In this document: one piece after another, positions 14,163 to 22,271 of the stretch
How the letters are laid out: each line of letters opens with the position of its first letter
Numbering within the stretch: position 1 is the stretch's first letter
Source of the DNA: JACMNW01 sp031402355
GTDB lineage: Bacteria; Pseudomonadota; Alphaproteobacteria; Rhodobacterales; Rhodobacteraceae
Direction: 5' to 3'
Assembly: GCA_031402355.1 (NCBI GenBank)
Contig: JANNSG010000090.1
Span: forward strand, 1 to 36,934
Length of the DNA: 36,934 nucleotides
Position numbers and translations under genes: made by a program
Notes under the pieces: generated by a model
Database searches by the model: none
Seen by the model: only the letters and a program-made list of their open reading frames with translations
What the model was told of the DNA's origin: nothing

Positions 14163-16175
14163 CTAGTCCAGAAGATACGAAAGCAAGTCGTTGGCCATGA
14201 CATTCTGTAGTGCCAGACTGTCGCCCGCGTCCGATACTAAGACCAACACTGACTTGCCATTCAGAACCTGCGACGACACGCCAAAGTCGTTCGCCGACGA
14301 CGGCTGCCCATCAACGTAGTCACTCAAAGACGCGATCAAATCCGACATTGCATAGCCCCTGAACACCAGCAGGTCACCCTGAGAGATGCTGAAATCTTCG
14401 ATGAGATTGCTGCCTTCACTGGCGACGAAAAGATCGGCACCCATCCGGCCCGCCAGCGTGTCATTGCCAGGCCCGCCGGTCAGCGTGTCATTGCCAGAAC
14501 CGCCGTGCAAATAATCGTCACCGTCGCCACCCGTCAGGAAATCTTGTCCAAGGCCGCCAAACAAACGATCATTTCCACCCTCACCATGAATTTGGTTGTC
14601 GCCCGCGTTGCCAATCACACTATTCGCCAAAGCGTTTCCCATGAATCCGATATTACGAGTTCCGATCATGGTCACGGCATTGACAAGGTCATCTGCAACG
14701 AATGTGGACGCAACATCCGTACGCTCGTAGCCTGCGTCTCCGCGCAAAGTCGATGTTACAGCATCGGCGATTCCGTAAGTTCCGCCGGAATATTTGATGC
14801 TCTCAACTTCCGTCAAGGACGAGGTGCCCAGCGCGGTTGTCACGATTGTCTTGCCGCCAAAGGTCTGGACCAGGGCCTGATCCCGTTCAAAATCAAAAAC
14901 GAATGTGTCGGTCCCCACCCCGCCTATGACCACATCATAGCCGCGCGATGCCATGATCTGGTCGTTACCGGTGCCGCCGTCCAGTTGGTCACTGCCGGTT
15001 CCACCAATCAAGGTGTCATTTCCCGCCATCGCCAATAGGGTCGCCCCGCCATTCTGGCCAGCGATCAGATCAGATCGCACGGTACCAACAACATTCCGAA
15101 ACAAGATGCTGTTCGCAGCTGGATCGGTCGGCGCACCGTAGCTTGTACCCGGATTGACGAAACTGATCGCGCCGAGGTAGCGCTGCTCTTCGACAGTGCG
15201 CACCGAATTGTCGACCAGAACCGAATTGTCGTGGTCCAGCCCGCCATGAAAATTGATGTCCCGGTTGGTGAAGTCTACCTGCACGTCATTGCCCGTGGCC
15301 GACGTGTAACTGGCAAACAGGATTGCATGGCGGGTATCTACGGCACGTAGATCGGTAAAACTGCAATCGGTGATATCGCGCAACCAAAAGGCATAGCCAT
15401 TGCCGCCCTCACCCTTGTTATGTGCCCCGGTTACCGAAACGTCAGAGATGGCCGCATCCATGGACCGGCCAATAACCAAGCCGTTGGACCCGGGCTCAAC
15501 TAGATCAATATCCGCAAGCACCGTACCAACAGTGGCGTTCACCACCAACATCATGCCGCCTGCTTCGCTGGCCAAAGTGTTGTTGAAATCCGAAGCAACG
15601 GATGCCCCGAAATCCCCGCGAATGGTAATACCCTTGACCGTCACGTCGCGGACCATATGGGTCACTTCGACCGATGCAAGCTGCGCGTCAAAGTCGAATG
15701 GCAATCCACGGTCCAGCACGACCGTGTTGCCGTTCACAGCCGTTACCACAGCAAGAGCGGTGCGAAGAGGTTTGTTCTGCTGCCATTCGGTATCGCCGAT
15801 TTCGGCGAAAAGTGCTGCGTCATTTGGTTGTTCGACCCAGATCACATCCCCCGCTTTTACGCCATGCCCTGTTTGCAATGACAAGGCACGCGCGCCCTCA
15901 TCTGCGTCAGCAGTGACCCTGACTGCGGGATCAGTGGTCTCGGTATAAAGGGGGGCCCCGATCTGGATAGCGGGCTCGCCGTTCAGTCGGGAATCCGCGA
16001 TGATGGTGACTTGCCCCTGGCCTTCCAGTGTCATGCCGTCGCGGTCCAGATCAACCGTTTGGGTGAACCGATAGGTGCCTTGCGAAAGGACAATCCGCGC
16101 GCCGTCCGGGGCAGTATCAATGATGTCTTGCAAAGCTGCAGCGCCGGTGCCCGCTTGTACCAATATCGTCGTCAT
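14163..16175 (-). CDS. Secreted beta-helix RTX protein, candidate extracellular alginate-modifying enzyme
   Basis: The 670-residue protein has no signal peptide. Residues 1-375 form a pectate-lyase-like right-handed beta-helix (GARIVLSQGTYRF near the start, then regular turns). RTX calcium-binding nonapeptides lie at about 384-430 and 517-585, and a typical C-terminal segment ends in hydrophobic residues. This layout suits type I secretion. It recalls the AlgE epimerases of Azotobacter (beta-helix plus RTX modules), but the AlgE motif DPHD/DPHE is absent. A charged cluster, NFHGGLDHDN (308-317), may be the active site instead. A lyase, an epimerase or a binding protein are all possible. Neighbouring alginate genes make the polymer a likely substrate. 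No transporter gene is nearby. Confidence 0.7.
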   Translation of the reverse strand: MTTILVQAGTGAAALQDIIDTAPDGARIVLSQGTYRFTQTVDLDRDGMTLEGQGQVTIIADSRLNGEPAIQIGAPLYTETTDPAVRVTADADEGARALSLQTGHGVKAGDVIWVEQPNDAALFAEIGDTEWQQNKPLRTALAVVTAVNGNTVVLDRGLPFDFDAQLASVEVTHMVRDVTVKGITIRGDFGASVASDFNNTLASEAGGMMLVVNATVGTVLADIDLVEPGSNGLVIGRSMDAAISDVSVTGAHNKGEGGNGYAFWLRDITDCSFTDLRAVDTRHAILFASYTSATGNDVQVDFTNRDINFHGGLDHDNSVLVDNSVRTVEEQRYLGAISFVNPGTSYGAPTDPAANSILFRNVVGTVRSDLIAGQNGGATLLAMAGNDTLIGGTGSDQLDGGTGNDQIMASRGYDVVIGGVGTDTFVFDFERDQALVQTFGGKTIVTTALGTSSLTEVESIKYSGGTYGIADAVTSTLRGDAGYERTDVASTFVADDLVNAVTMIGTRNIGFMGNALANSVIGNAGDNQIHGEGGNDRLFGGLGQDFLTGGDGDDYLHGGSGNDTLTGGPGNDTLAGRMGADLFVASEGSNLIEDFSISQGDLLVFRGYAMSDLIASLSDYVDGQPSSANDFGVSSQVLNGKSVLVLVSDAGDSLALQNVMANDLLSYLLD

Positions 16176-16210
16176 AGCTGTAGTGCCCCCCAGGGAATTG
16201 CCGCCAATTT

Positions 16211-16223
16211 CAACCTAAGGTTG
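16211..16223. promoter_or_regulatory. Inverted repeat upstream of the beta-helix RTX gene
   Basis: CAACCT-A-AGGTTG is a six-base inverted repeat with a one-base centre, 36-48 bases upstream of the ATG at 16175. It lies in the 169-base gap after the RTX/Hint gene. The position suits an operator. No known protein is assigned, and no convincing terminator for the upstream gene is seen in the gap. Confidence 0.3.
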
Positions 16224-16344
16224 CAATTTGGCCTTGATCTGTCGCCGCTGCGGGGGGCGGCAATGTGTTTTATTCAAGGCAATCCTGTGACCAGGCGTCG
16301 GCGGCCAACTGGGCAAAGGTCGTGTATCCGTGATAGACCGCCAT

Positions 16345-18630
16345 TCAAGCCGCCAGAAGGACCTTGACCTCATGCGCCTTCAGGGAAGGACGTGCTGATC
16401 GGTACGTCGCGCCCTCGACGGCCAGTTCCGGGAACAACGCAAAAAGCTCAGCCCGCTGACTATGCGACATGGACAGCAGGGACATTGCGCCAGCCTGATA
16501 GCTCTCTGTCCAGGATCCATCGGCGCGAATTATCTCATGGCGATCAAACATGATGTGGATGTAGCTGACGGACGCAGGATGCACGCGGCGAATGTCGGGT
16601 TGCCCGACAAGATGCACCGCGGCAACCAGAACCTCGGTCTCACCAAACATCATCTCGGCGCGGGGCCCTGTGAACAGCATGCGATGCTGCGGTGAAACCA
16701 TCATGTCTTGGGTGGGCAAATTGTCGCCCAAAGCGCCAGCACCGATAAGGACAGGATGCAGGCTGGTTTGCGCCGCAAGTTCGTTTGCCGACAAATCGCG
16801 ACGTCCGACCCAACGTACCGGCTGAAAACCGTTGTCGCGTGTCCAGACACAGTCGCCTGCGACAAGGGTTTCGACAGGCAAATCGCCGTGCAGAGTTTGA
16901 ACAAGGCTGCCCGGCGTAAAGCAGGGAATGACCTTTTCAATATTGGTGAACGTCATGGTGCCGATAACTGCACCCAGAGTGTCCAGAAACTCGACCGTGC
17001 CATTTTCAGGGTTGCCAGGTGCAAAAATGACGTTGGTGCGCGCTTTGCCAAAGGACCGCAAATCGAGCCTGTCATTGTCACCCGTCGATTCGTTGCCATC
17101 GACGACGTCGGTAACAAACGTGGTGTAATCATTGATGCCCACGGTGAACGTATCAGAACCATCGCCGCCCGTCATCGAATCAACGCCAGCGCCGCCAAGC
17201 AACACGTCGTCGCCAACACCTCCAATCAGTGTGTCGTTGTCTGCACCGCCATCCAGGGTGTCATTGCCACCACCGCCCAGGATTGTGTCATTGCCGGCGT
17301 CACCACTTAGCGAATCTGCGGCACCATCGTCCGATCCAACCGTCGGGTCGAGGGTACGGTTTGCCACAAGCGTGATATTCAAGACATCGAAACCGACGAT
17401 GTAGTCTGCGCCAGCGCCGCCCGTTATCGTATCGGCATTGTCATGGCCTTCCAGCACATCATTTCCGTCACCGCCAGACAGAGTATCATTGCCGCCATCG
17501 GCCCCGATCGTGTCGTTACCAAAGCCGCCGATCAGCGAATCATCGCCAATGCCGCCGGTAATCAGGTCGTCATTGTCGCCACCATCAATGGTGTCGTTGC
17601 CATCATTGCCAGTTATGGTGTCATTGCCCGTATCCCCGAACAACGAGTCATCGCCGGCACCGCCGGTAAGGTTGTCGGTGCCAGTGCCACCGCGCAAGGT
17701 GTCAAGCCCGTCACCACCTAGCAGAGTATCATTTCCGTCACCGCCAAGGATTGAATCGTTGCCGGTACCGCCATCGATGGAATCTTCGTTTAGCCCGCCG
17801 TCAATCGTGTCATTGCCGCCGTCGCCAAAGATTGTGTCGTTCCCATCGCCACCCAGAATGGAATCGTTGCCGGTTCCTTGCACACCGGTGATGAAGGGAC
17901 TGCTGACCAGAGGCGTCGAAGACCCGCCGGGCGGCGTAACCGTGGCATCCAGAACCTGCCCGCCAAGATTTTCCCACATCCGGATTTCGATGGTATAACT
18001 TTGACCAGCGACCAAGGTCACATCACCAAATCGCGTGGTAGGCCCTTGGTGAAAGTCATTGTTCATATAGGGCAGGTTGCCACCCACTTGGTTGGCAAAG
18101 GTCAGCGGATTGCCATTCCCATCAAGCAATCGAATCGTCGAACCATCGTCCGAAGATGTCGCAAAACGATAGACCCCGGCAGCACCCGCAACAAAGGTCG
18201 AAGTGACAATTACCCCGAAATCTTCGGGGTCGCCGGACGTGCCACGGGCCGTGTTGACGATGCTGGTGACATCAAGATTGGTGGTCGTGGTGTTGGTCCG
18301 AAGAATGCCACTTTCAATGGTGAAGGCTTGATCATTCGCCGAGCTGAAATCGCGGTCATAGACTTTGACATTCCAGGTACCCGAAGCCTCGGTATCGCCG
18401 TAGATGATGTCGTTGCCAGTGCCACCGGAAATCGTGTCGTTGCCATCTCCACCGCGCAGCGAGTCCGTGCCTGACCCGCCCGAAAGACTGTCATTGCCGG
18501 TACCGCCAAGAATCGTGTCATTGCCATTGTTGCCGGACAGGGTGTCATTGCCGGCCAGGCCAGTTGCAGTATCTGCTGGATTGCCGCCAGAAAAAGTGTC
18601 GTTCCCTGAGGTACCTACAAAGTTTGCCAT
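16345..18630 (-). CDS. RTX protein with PA14-like insert and C-terminal Hint domain
   Basis: The start chosen is the ATG at 18630 (MANFVGTSGNDTFSGG); the upstream in-frame extension does not resemble protein. The 761-residue protein has RTX nonapeptides (GGxGxDxUx type) at about 5-78, then a PA14-like beta domain (about 84-235, with GVYRFATSSDDGS), a long RTX array (251-500) and a Hint domain from Cys570 (CFTPGSLVQT, VSPQHR with His649) to about 720. Hint domains can self-cleave at the first Cys, and this type is common in Rhodobacterales RTX proteins. There is no signal peptide, so type I secretion is likely. The role is unknown: surface adhesin or matrix protein would fit. The ribosome site is distant (AAGGG 13 bases away). 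Confidence 0.82.
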   Translation of the reverse strand: MANFVGTSGNDTFSGGNPADTATGLAGNDTLSGNNGNDTILGGTGNDSLSGGSGTDSLRGGDGNDTISGGTGNDIIYGDTEASGTWNVKVYDRDFSSANDQAFTIESGILRTNTTTTNLDVTSIVNTARGTSGDPEDFGVIVTSTFVAGAAGVYRFATSSDDGSTIRLLDGNGNPLTFANQVGGNLPYMNNDFHQGPTTRFGDVTLVAGQSYTIEIRMWENLGGQVLDATVTPPGGSSTPLVSSPFITGVQGTGNDSILGGDGNDTIFGDGGNDTIDGGLNEDSIDGGTGNDSILGGDGNDTLLGGDGLDTLRGGTGTDNLTGGAGDDSLFGDTGNDTITGNDGNDTIDGGDNDDLITGGIGDDSLIGGFGNDTIGADGGNDTLSGGDGNDVLEGHDNADTITGGAGADYIVGFDVLNITLVANRTLDPTVGSDDGAADSLSGDAGNDTILGGGGNDTLDGGADNDTLIGGVGDDVLLGGAGVDSMTGGDGSDTFTVGINDYTTFVTDVVDGNESTGDNDRLDLRSFGKARTNVIFAPGNPENGTVEFLDTLGAVIGTMTFTNIEKVIPCFTPGSLVQTLHGDLPVETLVAGDCVWTRDNGFQPVRWVGRRDLSANELAAQTSLHPVLIGAGALGDNLPTQDMMVSPQHRMLFTGPRAEMMFGETEVLVAAVHLVGQPDIRRVHPASVSYIHIMFDRHEIIRADGSWTESYQAGAMSLLSMSHSQRAELFALFPELAVEGATYRSARPSLKAHEVKVLLAA
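17131..17880 (-). repeat. Tandem RTX nonapeptide-coding repeats
   Basis: This stretch encodes residues 251-500 of the RTX/Hint protein as many 27-base units of the GGDGNDTUx type, interrupted once by a non-repeat insert (about residues 411-440). A shorter block of the same kind spans about 18397-18618. The units drift in sequence and stay in frame, so they are coding repeats and not a CRISPR or satellite. Confidence 0.85.
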
Positions 18631-18776
18631 ATCGACTGCATAGCCCTTAACTTTTCCATATCGACCATATTCTAATGGCCAAGCAGGGCACAATTGTGAC
18701 CTTGCCAGAGTTTCAGTCCGATCTTGCCATCGAAACTTCATCAATCGGCAAAGCCCGGCATCTCCACGAAGTGGGA

Positions 18777-19724
18777 TCAATCACCTGTTTGCAAAGTCGA
18801 AAAATATGCGTCGCGCGACCTGAGGCGCGTTCGCGTCGCGGCGATTGCATCCTCGGGGGAGACGGCTTCGAACCGGACCCGGCTGCGGCTGCGCAGTTGT
18901 ACAAATCCATCCAGATCGCATGACAGCACTGTTGCAATCTTGGGGTAGCCCCCGGTCGTCTGGTGATCCGCCAGCAGAACCGTCGCGACCCCGTCGCCCG
19001 CCACTTGAATCGAACCGCGCACGATGCCTTCCGAGGGCATGTCCAACGTCGCACGAGGGCGCAATGAAGGCCCGGACAATCGCACGCCCATGCGGTCATA
19101 AGCATCGGTCAGAACAAAGGGTTCCGCCAGCAGGCGCGTGATCGTTTTCGCATCGAAAAACCGGTCTTGCGGGCCAAGGACCACTTTGATTTTTGGTCGT
19201 GGGCGGGCTGAAACCGGGCGAAGAACCGCAGTGGGCTGACGCACGGCAGGCCTCACTTCATCTATCAGCAAATCGGTTTCTGATGTAATGCGCCCCCCGC
19301 CAAAATTGGAAAGGCTATGGGTGGCCGAACTTTCAAGCCACCGGTCATGTCTGATCTTGCCACCGGTCGCAAGATAGCACCAGTTGCCCCACCGCCCGGG
19401 CCGAATGACAAGTGTTTGACCTCGATGCAGGGTGAAGATACCCCAAGCGGCAACCGGCTTTTCGTCGATCAGGATCTGAAAATCACCCCCCGCAATGGCA
19501 AGGCAGACCGGTCCTTCGGCGCAGTAAAGGGTCAGCCCTGCCAAAGACACTTCGATGGCGGGCGCGTTTGCCGGGTTGCCCAGTACAAGATTGGCGATAG
19601 CAAAGGCAAACCTGTCCATCGGTCCCGAAGCAGGGACGCCGTATCGCATCAGCCCGAACCTGCCCGCGTCCTGCAGGGTTACCTGCGGTCCGGCACGAAG
19701 AACGCTAAGGCGTGCCACGCTCAT
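18777..19724 (-). CDS. pxpC: 5-oxoprolinase subunit PxpC
   Basis: This 315-residue protein belongs to the biotin-dependent carboxyltransferase-like family (KipA/PxpC). It shows the family start LRAGPQVTLQDAGRFGLMRYGVPASGPMDRFAFAIAN and the DRMGVRLSGP and ADHQTTGGYPKIATV segments. With PxpA and PxpB it forms the ATP-dependent enzyme that opens 5-oxoproline to glutamate, a damage-clearing reaction. The start overlaps pxpB by four bases. It is the last gene of the operon, and 146 bases separate it from the RTX/Hint gene, which is probably a separate unit. Confidence 0.92.
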   Translation of the reverse strand: MSVARLSVLRAGPQVTLQDAGRFGLMRYGVPASGPMDRFAFAIANLVLGNPANAPAIEVSLAGLTLYCAEGPVCLAIAGGDFQILIDEKPVAAWGIFTLHRGQTLVIRPGRWGNWCYLATGGKIRHDRWLESSATHSLSNFGGGRITSETDLLIDEVRPAVRQPTAVLRPVSARPRPKIKVVLGPQDRFFDAKTITRLLAEPFVLTDAYDRMGVRLSGPSLRPRATLDMPSEGIVRGSIQVAGDGVATVLLADHQTTGGYPKIATVLSCDLDGFVQLRSRSRVRFEAVSPEDAIAATRTRLRSRDAYFSTLQTGD

Positions 19725-20416
19725 TTGACAGCACCCCTTGCAACGAAAGCCGCGCGATCAACACGCTTGAAGCGAACATGATCGCCGACATCAAACAGGA
19801 AAGGCCGCAGGCTATCACCGGTCAGAATAGCTGTTGTCGATCTGCCAAGAATCCACCAACCGGTTGGCATCGTCAAAGTCGTGATCAGACATTGCCCCCC
19901 CGCGATGATGACACTGCCTGCGGGCACATCACGTCTGGCCGTGGGTTTGCGCGGCAGATGCAGTGCTAGCGCAACACCCGCAAGATAGGCATAGCCGGGC
20001 GCAAAGCCATACATGAACACCCGGTAGGTTTCGGCCAGATGCTTGTTGATCACCGCCTCTTCTGACAACCCGGTCTGCTGCGCAACTAAGGAAAGGTCTG
20101 GGCCAAACTCAGGCTCATAGCAAACCTCAACTGTGCGCAGAATGCCGTCCGGGCGAGGCAACAGTGGACGCTGCATCAAACCGGTGAGGGCGCGCACGAC
20201 ATCAAGGTGGTCGGCAACACGTGCATCAAACCGCACCAAAAGACTGACTTGGGCCGGGACGGCCTCCAGAAACCCAAGGAATGGTGACAGCGCCAATCTT
20301 GCGTCCAGAGACATCACTTGCGCATAGGCTTCTTCAGCGATTGTCTCAGCAAATTCCACCAAGACGGCCTGATCAGCGACTGCGCGAAAGCGCGGAAAAA
20401 TGGCTGTACCCTTCAT
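19721..20416 (-). CDS. pxpB: 5-oxoprolinase subunit PxpB
   Basis: The 231-residue protein carries the KipI/PxpB signature: GFAPGYAYLAG near residue 137, then PAGSVIIAGGQCLITTLTMPTGWWILGRT-like text. An N-terminal ferredoxin-like domain (FRAVADQAVLVEF) precedes a cyclophilin-like domain. It pairs with PxpC in the cytosolic 5-oxoprolinase complex. The start overlaps the pxpA stop by four bases and its own stop overlaps the pxpC start by four bases, giving tight coupling. The length matches the family. Confidence 0.92.
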   Translation of the reverse strand: MKGTAIFPRFRAVADQAVLVEFAETIAEEAYAQVMSLDARLALSPFLGFLEAVPAQVSLLVRFDARVADHLDVVRALTGLMQRPLLPRPDGILRTVEVCYEPEFGPDLSLVAQQTGLSEEAVINKHLAETYRVFMYGFAPGYAYLAGVALALHLPRKPTARRDVPAGSVIIAGGQCLITTLTMPTGWWILGRSTTAILTGDSLRPFLFDVGDHVRFKRVDRAAFVARGAVK

Positions 20417-21189
20417 GCTTGCGGCAAAAAGGCCATCACGGCGATGCTTTCGTTGGTCAATGCCCCACGAATGTTGCGTGCCAATTGAACGGCACCGGGG
20501 CTGTCGCCATGCACACAGATCGAATCCGCACGAAGGGCCACTGCGGGGCCTGTCAAAGTTGGCATTTTCCCGCTGGCCAGAAAAGCAAGCAGGCGTTGAC
20601 TTGCGGCCCCGGCATCATGCAACATCGCGTCCGGATGGCTTCTGGGCACCAATCGGCCATTGGGCTGATAGGCACGGTCCGCAAACACCTCGCTGAAAAC
20701 CTGCAGGCCGTTGGCCGCGCCGGCGGTTTCAAGCTCGGTCCCAGAGATTGCCAGCAAGGCCAGATCGCGGCTGACAGCGCGCGTTGCCCGGGCAATCGCA
20801 TGGGCGACACCGGCGTCATCAGCGGCAAGATTGGCCAGCGCTCCATGCGCCTTTACATAGCGGACCGATGTGCCAGCCAAGGCCGCAACGCCTGAAAGTG
20901 CGCCAATTTGGCTTGCCACCATACGTTCGATTTCTGCCAACGTCATCGGGATGATCCTTCGACCAAATCCCATAGGGTCGCAATATCCCGGATGCGCGCC
21001 AATCGTCACGTTCCGGACCAAAGCTTCGGACACTGTCGCAAACATGGTATCCGCATCGCCAGCATGTCCGCCACAGGCGACGTTCGCACTTGTGATGACC
21101 GCCAACAGACCGACATCGTTACCCATGGTCCAAGGGCCATAGCCTTCGCCAAGGTCCGCATTCAGATCCACGCTGATCCTGGTCGCCAT
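20413..21189 (-). CDS. pxpA: 5-oxoprolinase subunit PxpA (LamB/YcsF family)
   Basis: The 258-residue protein begins with the diagnostic DLNADLGEGYGPWTMGND. It continues with ANVACGGHAGD, IGAHPGYCDPMGFGRR, VKAHGALAN, FADRAYQPNGRLVPRS and CVHGDSPGAVQLA, all hallmark segments of the family. It is the catalytic partner that receives activated 5-oxoproline in the pxpABC enzyme. The gene starts 14 bases after the M23 peptidase gene, so the four genes are likely cotranscribed. Confidence 0.95.
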   Translation of the reverse strand: MATRISVDLNADLGEGYGPWTMGNDVGLLAVITSANVACGGHAGDADTMFATVSEALVRNVTIGAHPGYCDPMGFGRRIIPMTLAEIERMVASQIGALSGVAALAGTSVRYVKAHGALANLAADDAGVAHAIARATRAVSRDLALLAISGTELETAGAANGLQVFSEVFADRAYQPNGRLVPRSHPDAMLHDAGAASQRLLAFLASGKMPTLTGPAVALRADSICVHGDSPGAVQLARNIRGALTNESIAVMAFLPQA

Positions 21190-21203
21190 TGCAAAGGCCG
21201 TCG

Positions 21204-22130
21204 TTAAAGGGTGAACCGTTCCTCAGGCAAGCGCAGGATCAAGTTCGGATCAAGACAAATCTCTGACCAGACATCGGACAGGCTTTCATGGCCTACGCCA
21301 AAGAAATTGCCGCCATTCTGATCCAGCATGTCAGTCATGACCTGAAAATGGAGATGCGCCGCCCAGCCGCCGTTTTCATGCCAATCGCCCAGATGCGCGA
21401 TATGCTGGCCGGGGACAACTCTGTCACCCTTGGCCAGAAGCGACGAAAGGCTTGCGCCCAAGTGGCCGTAAAGCGTGAAGAACGGCACGCCGCCGGCGTC
21501 ATGCTCCAGGATCAGGGTATGTCCATAATCCAGTGGATCCGCATTATACGTCAGATGCAAAACCTTACCGGCTAACGGGGAATAGACGGGCGTGCCTGAA
21601 GGGGCAAAAACGTCAATGCCAAGATGCATGGTGCGCCATTCCGGGCTCGCGACATCGGCGAATTGCGGTGTGGCGTATACGGAACGCTTCTCGAAGTAGC
21701 TACCCAAACCGTAAAGCGGCTGGCCATTGGCCTGTTCGGCAAACCAGACATCAAAAGCATGATCCGAAAATGCCGGCATATCGGGGTGCTGACCGTTGGT
21801 CAAAAGCGCCAAGGTGCCGGTGTCCGCAATCGCAGGCAAGAAAAGCTGGGCCGGTTTGACCGATTCCAGATAGGCCTTTACCGCCAACACGGACGGCGTG
21901 GCTGGCAGACCAGCGCCTTTTCGCAGCACAGCCCGCAAAAGCCCCCTGTCGACCGAAGCAAGGCGCGCAGCCGTTGCCTGGGCTACCGCGTGGCCTTTCA
22001 TCAAGGCTGAAATAATCTGCGCCAGAACCAGCTCTTTTCCGGCGTCTGCACCAGCCTCGCGCAGGGCAGCATAAAGATCGACGGACCCGGCCAAATGGGC
22101 CGCGATGCGAATGGGGTCAGTCTTTGGCAC
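21204..22130 (-). CDS. M23 (LytM-type) metallopeptidase-like protein
   Basis: The start chosen is the GTG at 22130, preceded by GAGGGA with seven bases of spacing; the ATG at 22190 lacks a comparable site. The 308-residue protein has a C-terminal M23 domain with the zinc ligands in HLGIDVFAPSG and HLHFQVM and the YGHL motif. The N-terminal half is helical and carries no signal peptide. M23 enzymes usually cut peptidoglycan cross-bridges, but a cytosolic form next to pxpA could act on small amino-acid or peptide substrates. In other bacteria similar domains are fused to kinases and aminotransferases; that link is from memory. The gene is divergent from ilvD with 141 bases between. Confidence 0.8.
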   Translation of the reverse strand: MPKTDPIRIAAHLAGSVDLYAALREAGADAGKELVLAQIISALMKGHAVAQATAARLASVDRGLLRAVLRKGAGLPATPSVLAVKAYLESVKPAQLFLPAIADTGTLALLTNGQHPDMPAFSDHAFDVWFAEQANGQPLYGLGSYFEKRSVYATPQFADVASPEWRTMHLGIDVFAPSGTPVYSPLAGKVLHLTYNADPLDYGHTLILEHDAGGVPFFTLYGHLGASLSSLLAKGDRVVPGQHIAHLGDWHENGGWAAHLHFQVMTDMLDQNGGNFFGVGHESLSDVWSEICLDPNLILRLPEERFTL

Positions 22131-22271
22131 AACAAGTTCCCTCAAGGTAGCGCTTTGCGCAGTTTGAACACCTTCCGCTTGTAGATGCAAATACCCTTCG
22201 CAATCGCTTCTTGCCCCTTTAGGTCTGGCGCTTTATCCCTGCGCTCAAAGCCAGTTCCCAGAGGACCCCCC

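Noticed and set aside
17131..17880. Regular 27-base periodicity that might suggest a CRISPR or satellite array
   Set aside because: The units code in frame for RTX nonapeptides, have no spacers of constant size and no conserved repeat sequence.
17438..17998. Long plus-strand frame rich in Ser and Pro opposite the RTX/Hint gene
   Set aside because: It is the complement of the RTX repeats; repeated Gly/Asp codons read backwards give Ser/Pro strings. No ribosome site or domain supports it.
18627..18665. Direct repeat CCATATCGAC twice near the RTX/Hint start codon
   Set aside because: One copy includes the start codon; two copies of ten bases without symmetry are too little to call an operator.
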